Shown: positions 5,070-8,780 of the stretch, one piece after another | Numbering within the stretch: the stretch's first letter is position 1 | Layout of the letters: every line of letters starts with the position of its first letter | From: Thermodesulfobacteriota bacterium | Lineage (GTDB): Bacteria; Desulfobacterota; BSN033; UBA1163 | DNA: 8,780 bases | Reading direction: 5' to 3' | Assembly: GCA_030024065.1 (NCBI GenBank) | Contig: JASEIE010000164.1 | Location: 1 to 8,780, forward strand | Made by a program: the position numbers and the translations under genes | Notes under the pieces: generated by a model | Databases searched by the model: none | Seen by the model: only the letters and a program-made list of their open reading frames with translations | Told to the model about the DNA's origin: nothing

Positions 5070-5474
5070 CCTGTCCCCCCTTTCCCTGCGTCATGGATTT
5101 AATTCTTGAATAAACTTAAGTGGCAGTTGGATATTGAAAATATCGATGTCCGGAGAAAAAAGTTATTGTAATAAGCTCTCAACTCCGAAGTCAAAACTCA
5201 TAAACCGAGGTAGCTCTGGCGGATGTATCAGTTTATGGAGATCATTTCCTTTATACTCCTTTCTTTTACCCACCTCCTTCCTTTCCTATATTCCCCTCGC
5301 TTCTTAAAATTTTATTTGCAGATCATCTTCAAAAAAGGCCATACAGTCAAGTTAATATTTAAAATCAGAAGATTTTCCTTGGCCATCTCAACAATGAAAT
5401 CAATAAACCCAACCGGAGGACAAACCGTCATCCCTCTGTCCGCAACGATCGCCGCCTCATTGATCGAGATAGAT
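5070..5474. other. Intergenic region between SPL-like gene and thiolase; possible gene remnant
   Basis: About 400 bp without a supported gene. The right part of the region (~5312-5431, minus) holds a 39-codon ATG-started frame, extendable without a start into the 3' end of the SPL-like gene up to ~5550. It reads YKSISINEAAIVADRGM, then TVCPPVGFIDFIVEMAKENL, and ends MICK. The residue pattern is protein-like, but I recognise no family and see no ribosome site; it may be a remnant or chance. The AT-rich stretch at 5100-5240 should contain the thiolase promoter, but I could not pick a convincing -35/-10 pair. Confidence 0.4.
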
Positions 5475-6578
5475 TTATAGAAATTTCCGCACCCGATCCT
5501 CGAATAGCTGATCCAAATGATGGCTGTTTCGCGGTGCCCATCCGAACACCTTCTCCCAGACCTCCCGGCTCTCCATGCACAGGTAAATAAAAAGATCGGG
5601 GCTCACCTCCCTCAACCATTTTACGATTTGACGATACATCTGAACCCGGATGTCCTTAAAATAACGGAACTTACCATCCCTCCCGGGGAACAACTCTCCT
5701 AAAAAGACCCGGGTATCCGGGAATCGTTCCTTTGCAATGGCCTTGAGATGGGGTGGATACCTGAATCCTCCCAGGCTGATCCAGATCACCCGTTTTGGAT
5801 CGATCCGGCGGAAGAGGGTATGGATGGTCCCCTGGTAGCCCTTTTCCCAATTTTCATAATGGATGATTGGGTCGAAATGAAATCCCAGAGGATATCCCCT
5901 TCCCTGGCATCTCTCTGCTGCATTGACCCGGTCTTCTAAAGAAACCGTCCATTTCTCTTCTTCTTCGATGATTTGGGGGGGATTGAGCGACCAGGAAAGG
6001 ACTGTCCATCCCCGATGGTTTAAATGGAGGAGCTGATCGACTTCAGCCGATTTCGTCTTCAATTCAAGGATCCCATATTCCTTTTGAGCAAAAAAGGGGA
6101 TGAGCCTCCGGGAGAGGGGAAAAATCGAATCAAGAGCCAGACTGTCAGATAGCTCCCCTGTTCCTACTCGGGGGAGGAAGCGGGAATGATGAGAGAAAAA
6201 AACTTCGAGCTCCTGGAGGAAATCTTCCCAGTTGGTATAAAGGGTGAGGAGAGGATTATTGAGGTACCCCTGCAAGACACAATAGGAACAATCCATCGGG
6301 CAATTGGTGATGGCATTGATCACATGGTACCCACAGCAGATATGACGGGAGGTCCCCGGACAGGGTTTCAAACTCCTTCCATAAAACCGGGTGAGGAAAA
6401 GATGCCTCTTCCCCACCCCGATCGAATCCGGCATCGAGAGAAACTGCTTAATCAGCCTTTTCTTGTCTTCGACAGTTTCCACCGGGATATGAGAAAGGTT
6501 CTTTAAAACCGTTTGGGTCACCCCATCCTTCTCCGCTATCTCGTCGAGATAGATTTTTTCAATTTGAAAGGGCAACAT
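5475..6578 (-). CDS. SPL-family radical SAM protein (spore photoproduct lyase-like)
   Basis: A 367-residue radical SAM protein. The cluster motif is C93-P-M-D-C97-S-Y-C100, the C-x3-C-x2-C spacing, inside N-A-I-T-N-C. The fold and sequence follow spore photoproduct lyase: KTKSAEVDQLL, the strand W-S-L-N-P, RVNAAERCQGRGYPLGFHFDPII and E-N-W-E-K-G-Y all have counterparts in the Bacillus enzyme as I recall it. That enzyme repairs the UV thymine dimer of spores. Its H-donor cysteine (C141, in A-C-T-S-D) is replaced here: the equivalent stretch is G-T-G-E142-L-S-D. So it belongs to the SPL-like group without that cysteine, and photoproduct repair should not be assumed. No sporulation gene is nearby. 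It lies 55 bp after the ParB-like gene in the same direction and may be co-transcribed. The ribosome site is weak (AGAAAG). Confidence 0.85.
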   Translation of the reverse strand: MLPFQIEKIYLDEIAEKDGVTQTVLKNLSHIPVETVEDKKRLIKQFLSMPDSIGVGKRHLFLTRFYGRSLKPCPGTSRHICCGYHVINAITNCPMDCSYCVLQGYLNNPLLTLYTNWEDFLQELEVFFSHHSRFLPRVGTGELSDSLALDSIFPLSRRLIPFFAQKEYGILELKTKSAEVDQLLHLNHRGWTVLSWSLNPPQIIEEEEKWTVSLEDRVNAAERCQGRGYPLGFHFDPIIHYENWEKGYQGTIHTLFRRIDPKRVIWISLGGFRYPPHLKAIAKERFPDTRVFLGELFPGRDGKFRYFKDIRVQMYRQIVKWLREVSPDLFIYLCMESREVWEKVFGWAPRNSHHLDQLFEDRVRKFL

Positions 6579-6601
6579 GACTTTCTAATGAAAAATCCGA
6601 A

Positions 6602-6623
6602 ATCCCTGCCCGTGGCAGGCAGG
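6602..6623. repeat. GC-rich palindromic repeat, copy 2
   Basis: ATCCCTGCC (6602-6610), loop CGT, GGCAGGCAGG (6614-6623). It shares both arms with the copy at 771-793 and lies in the 55 bp gap between the ParB-like and SPL-like genes, preceded by the heptamer-like run AAAAATC-CGAAATC (6590-6603). In the transcript it would form a hairpin between the two coding regions; there is no T tract after it. Confidence 0.6.
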
Positions 6624-6633
6624 CGCTTCGAAT

Positions 6634-7599
6634 TTAATGATTGTTGATTATCTCTTTCAATTCCTTTTTCTCTGACAGAAGAGATAAGGAGGAGAGGATG
6701 GTCTGTAATTCCTCTAAGGTCTCAAATTGAAATCCAATGTTCAACCCCTTCCCCTCAAAAAAGGGGGAGTGGTGAAGCGATACGCCGGGGGGCAAATTCA
6801 GCGCTTTTGTCTTCCTCTCGAAGGCCTCCTCTTTTTGACGCATCATCGGGTGTCGGAGGTTCATTAGAATCTTTTTGACACGGTCCGTTTTCTGAGAAGG
6901 GGTCAGTTCCTTCTGAAAAAGGGCGGCATCCATCTCCGGCCGACGGACAATCTCTTTCACCCCGCATCGATCCCTTCGGGAGATCTCCTCCAGCAGGCCG
7001 AGGATCTCCTTTAAGCGGTTTTCACCCAGTTTCAGGAAGGAAAACAACCGAACCAGGACCGTCCGGTCTTCGGGTGGGAAGGCCGATAACATGCGTATAT
7101 TGGACCGGGAAACTTTTTCTTTCAAGACATACTGCTTCACCTCATCCTCCATCCGGGCAAGGGAGAGGAAGGTGTCCAATATCTTCTCGTTGGGTTCGAG
7201 AGAGAAAAAGGGAAGAAACTTCTTTATTGCATCGATCCGGTCAACGCCGAAATGGTGAACCAGTTTTTCCAGGGCCATCGCCTTTTCAACGGCATTAAAC
7301 CCTCTGGCCGTCAGATTCTCGTGGAGTGAAATGGAAAATAGTCGGAGATCATCCTTCTCTTTCCCTTCAAAAAGTCTCGATTCGACCTCAGTACCTCCCA
7401 ACTCATTTAATATGGAAATCCTTCTGAATCCACAGACAATCTGGTAGCCATCTGACTTCTCCATCAGGAGCACGGGCTGAATTAACCCTATCTCCTCGAT
7501 CGAAGATCGAAGGTTTTGAAGGTCCGGCATGAAATTGACGGAGAAGGTTTCATCCGACAAATCAATCTGGCGAAGAGGAACCTTTTGGATCACTTTCAT
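6634..7599 (-). CDS. ParB/RepB/Spo0J N-terminal-domain protein
   Basis: About 321-324 residues. Numbering from the upstream ATG at 7608, residues ~12-110 are a ParB-N (sulfiredoxin-fold) domain: VPLRQIDL, then N-L-R-S-S-I-E-E-I-G-L-I-Q-P-V, the nucleotide-loop motif C-G-F-R-R (59-63) where ParB has G-x-R-R, and H-E-N-L-T-A-R (96-102) matching box E-N-x-x-R. The rest is helical and charged, perhaps a DNA-binding middle, ending L-K-E-I-I-N-N-H. I chose the ATG at 7599 (MKVIQKVPL) because AAGGG lies at a workable distance before it and directly abuts the 7608 ATG. No parA neighbour or parS-like 16 bp palindrome is visible, so a role in chromosome partition is doubtful. A DNA-linked CTP-binding regulator is the likelier reading. 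It lies directly upstream of the SPL-like gene. Confidence 0.8.
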   Translation of the reverse strand: MKVIQKVPLRQIDLSDETFSVNFMPDLQNLRSSIEEIGLIQPVLLMEKSDGYQIVCGFRRISILNELGGTEVESRLFEGKEKDDLRLFSISLHENLTARGFNAVEKAMALEKLVHHFGVDRIDAIKKFLPFFSLEPNEKILDTFLSLARMEDEVKQYVLKEKVSRSNIRMLSAFPPEDRTVLVRLFSFLKLGENRLKEILGLLEEISRRDRCGVKEIVRRPEMDAALFQKELTPSQKTDRVKKILMNLRHPMMRQKEEAFERKTKALNLPPGVSLHHSPFFEGKGLNIGFQFETLEELQTILSSLSLLSEKKELKEIINNH

Positions 7600-7625
7600 T
7601 TCAACCATCCCTTGGTGAACTGCAT

Positions 7626-7710
7626 CAATGCAAAATGAAAAATGTAAAATCCAAAATATAAAGTATCATTAAATGTTAATTTTGAAATTTGCAATTTACA
7701 ATTTGCAATG
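7626..7710. repeat. Heptamer-periodic imperfect inverted repeat at the glycosyltransferase 3' end
   Basis: From 7632 to 7666 the sequence falls into 7-base units (AAAATGA, AAAATGT, AAAATCC, AAAATAT, AAAGTAT). From 7681 to 7708 it continues in the same phase as TTTGAAA, TTTGCAA, TTTACAA, TTTGCAA. The two halves (7626-7658 and 7678-7710) are inverted repeats matching at 25 of 33 positions around a 19-nt centre. The right arm includes the stop and last codons of the glycosyltransferase. Confidence 0.65.
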
Positions 7711-8551
7711 AGTCATAGATCTCTATCCCATACTGCCTCATGATCTCCTGGTATCGCCTTGCTTCCAGTTCATTTCCCCTTTTCAAGAAACCCTTGTGGA
7801 GGATCTGGCATTTTCTCTTCATCTCCTCGAGAACCCTCCCTCTCTCTTCTGTATTTAGATAGGGTTCGGAAAGAAGCTTTTCCAGGGCAATCACTCGGTA
7901 GCGGTCATTTCCCCATGATCGGTTAGAGAGCTGGTCCGGATGTCCGCCTCGTTTGATGATCAGTTTTCGACTGATGAAAAAAACGGGGAAACGGGCAGAA
8001 ACCCTGAGCCAGAAATCGTAATCCTCACACACCGGAAGCGCCTCATCAAAAAGACCCACTTTTGAAAAGAGGTTCTTTCTCATCATGGCGGAGGAAGGAC
8101 TGATGATACAGAGGGGAAGGCACTTCTCAAAGATCCAGCCGGAATATTTACCATGCTTTCCCATCGGGTTGACCTTCTTCCCCCTTCGAATCCAGATCTC
8201 GTCGGTATAGCACAGAGGATATTGAGGGTTCTCATCCAGAAAGGCGACTTGAATTTTTAGTTTCCCCTTTACCCAGAGGTCGTCCGAATCCAGAAAGGCG
8301 ATATACTTCCCCCTGGCGAGCAGGAGACCCCTGTTTCTTGCAGCACTCACGCCTCGGTTTTCATCTTGCCGAAGGACTCGAACCTTTCCCCCGTACTGTT
8401 TCATCTCCTCCCCAGTTTCATCGGTTGAACCATCATCGACGACGATCAGTTCAAAATCCTCGAAATCCTGAGTAAGAACGGAGTGGACCGCCTCCTTCAA
8501 CATCGGCAAACGATTATAAGTGGGAATGATGATGGAAACCTTAGGCTTCAT
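7676..8551 (-). CDS. Glycosyltransferase family 2 (GT-A fold)
   Basis: A 291-residue GT2 enzyme transferring a sugar from a nucleotide-sugar donor, likely at the cytosolic face during surface polysaccharide or glycan assembly. Motifs in order: V-S-I-I-I-P-T-Y-N-R (5-14), V-V-D-D-G-S-T-D-E-T (37-46), E-N-R-G-V-S-A-A-R-N-R-G (64-75), and the metal-binding D-S-D-D (89-92) in I-A-F-L-D-S-D-D-L-W. A C-terminal E-D-Y-D-F-W-L-R (~181-188) supplies the likely catalytic acidic residue. No membrane segment. The start must be this ATG, since the conserved first strand begins at residue 5; there is no good Shine-Dalgarno because a heptamer repeat ends 8 bp away on one arm. The last ~9 residues (QIVNCKFQN) are encoded by another heptamer repeat and are probably not ancestral. 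Acceptor and donor unknown. Confidence 0.92.
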   Translation of the reverse strand: MKPKVSIIIPTYNRLPMLKEAVHSVLTQDFEDFELIVVDDGSTDETGEEMKQYGGKVRVLRQDENRGVSAARNRGLLLARGKYIAFLDSDDLWVKGKLKIQVAFLDENPQYPLCYTDEIWIRRGKKVNPMGKHGKYSGWIFEKCLPLCIISPSSAMMRKNLFSKVGLFDEALPVCEDYDFWLRVSARFPVFFISRKLIIKRGGHPDQLSNRSWGNDRYRVIALEKLLSEPYLNTEERGRVLEEMKRKCQILHKGFLKRGNELEARRYQEIMRQYGIEIYDSLQIVNCKFQN

Positions 8552-8558
8552 ATCAAAT

Positions 8559-8648
8559 TTCGGATTGCGGAGTGCGGAATGCGGAATGTTTAATATAAAA
8601 ACGGAGATTGCTCAATGCCAAATTTAATTCCGAAATCCGAATTCCGAA
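8559..8648. repeat. Heptamer-periodic imperfect inverted repeat upstream of the glycosyltransferase
   Basis: Left units CGGATTG, CGGAGTG, CGGAATG, CGGAATG (8561-8588) and right units CCGAAAT, CCGAATT, CCGAATT (8630-8650) all have a period of 7. The arms 8559-8581 and 8626-8648 are inverted at 18 of 23 positions around a 44-nt loop. It fills the gap between two minus-strand genes, so it lies in the leader of the glycosyltransferase transcript. Confidence 0.65.
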
Positions 8649-8654
8649 TTTAAA

Positions 8655-8780
8655 TTACGCGACTCGCCTCGTCATCTTCTTCAACCGGTTGATCCGTTTT
8701 TTTAAAATCTCAGCCATCTTTAAATTTCTTTCCTGTAACAATTCTTCCCTTTTTGCCCTGAGCTCCTTTGCTTTCTGTTT
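8655..8780 (-). CDS. C-terminal end of a basic, coiled-coil-like protein (cut by window edge)
   Basis: The last 41 codons of a gene entering from the right, ending at TAA (8657-8655). The tail is almost wholly K, R, E, L (KQKAKELRAKREELLQERNL, then KMAEILKKRINRLKKM) and should form one long helix or coiled coil, with no cysteine, aromatic or membrane stretch. It is co-directional with the glycosyltransferase 104 bp downstream, with the heptamer inverted repeat between them. Such tails occur on some glycosyltransferases and methyltransferases of polysaccharide loci, but the part that would identify the family is outside the window. Confidence 0.7.
   Translation of the reverse strand, partial: KQKAKELRAKREELLQERNLKMAEILKKRINRLKKMTRRVA

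Noticed and set aside
5223..5480. 85-codon plus frame in the gap before the SPL-like gene
   Set aside because: Low-complexity hydrophobic start in AT-rich DNA, no Shine-Dalgarno, no recognisable family and opposite strand to its neighbours.
6186..6506. 106-codon plus frame inside the SPL-like gene
   Set aside because: Antisense to a clear radical SAM gene; composition is that of a shadow frame.
6634..7599. Chromosome-partition parB of an origin region
   Set aside because: No parA, gidA/gidB or parS-like palindrome nearby and a divergent C-terminal part; only the N-terminal domain is supported.

Overview
The window looks like a chromosomal stretch from an uncultured, probably anaerobic, deltaproteobacterium-like organism (Desulfobacterota or a neighbouring phylum). 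This is an inference from gene style: a thiolase, an SPL-family radical SAM protein, a stand-alone ParB-like protein, a cell-surface-type glycosyltransferase, an integrase remnant, two toxin-antitoxin pairs and intergenic palindromes. No rRNA, tRNA or CRISPR array was seen, so the taxonomy cannot be fixed.

Layout. (1) 1-374, minus: N-terminal part of a TetR-family regulator, with a perfect 10+10 bp palindrome over its own promoter. (2) 375-934: no gene, but a strong 14 bp-arm palindrome, a GC-rich palindrome that recurs at 6602, and a third hairpin. (3) 935-3845, plus: an AT-richer block transcribed against everything around it. It opens with an internally deleted tyrosine recombinase, then carries an ORFan membrane protein, a RelE/HigB-type toxin with an unusual small partner, and an MntA-HepT (MNT/HEPN) pair. 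Copies of an ~18-23 bp repeat (core CCTGCAACGGACGGCTAA) sit between these units, one inverted and one degenerate. I read the block as a decayed integron-like or recombinase-built cassette array. (4) 3846-5069, minus: a thiolase whose conserved last ~11 codons lie behind an in-frame TAG. (5) 5475-8551, minus: an SPL-like radical SAM protein lacking the catalytic Cys of true spore photoproduct lyase, a ParB-N-domain protein and a family 2 glycosyltransferase. (6) 8655-8780, minus: C-terminal end of a basic, probably helical protein.

The minus-strand genes look like resident genes: TetR and thiolase suggest acyl-CoA metabolism, the glycosyltransferase and perhaps the last gene suggest surface polysaccharide, and SPL/ParB-like are of unknown role. 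The plus block looks like inserted accessory DNA that ends within a few bases of the ancestral thiolase stop. The 3' ends and junctions of the right half hold heptamer-periodic (7 bp) imperfect inverted repeats, one of which supplies the last codons of the glycosyltransferase.

The best candidates for something new are the repeat-delimited cassette block with its gutted recombinase, the amber codon in the thiolase, the toxin partner with no visible helix-turn-helix, and the heptamer-periodic intergenic palindromes.
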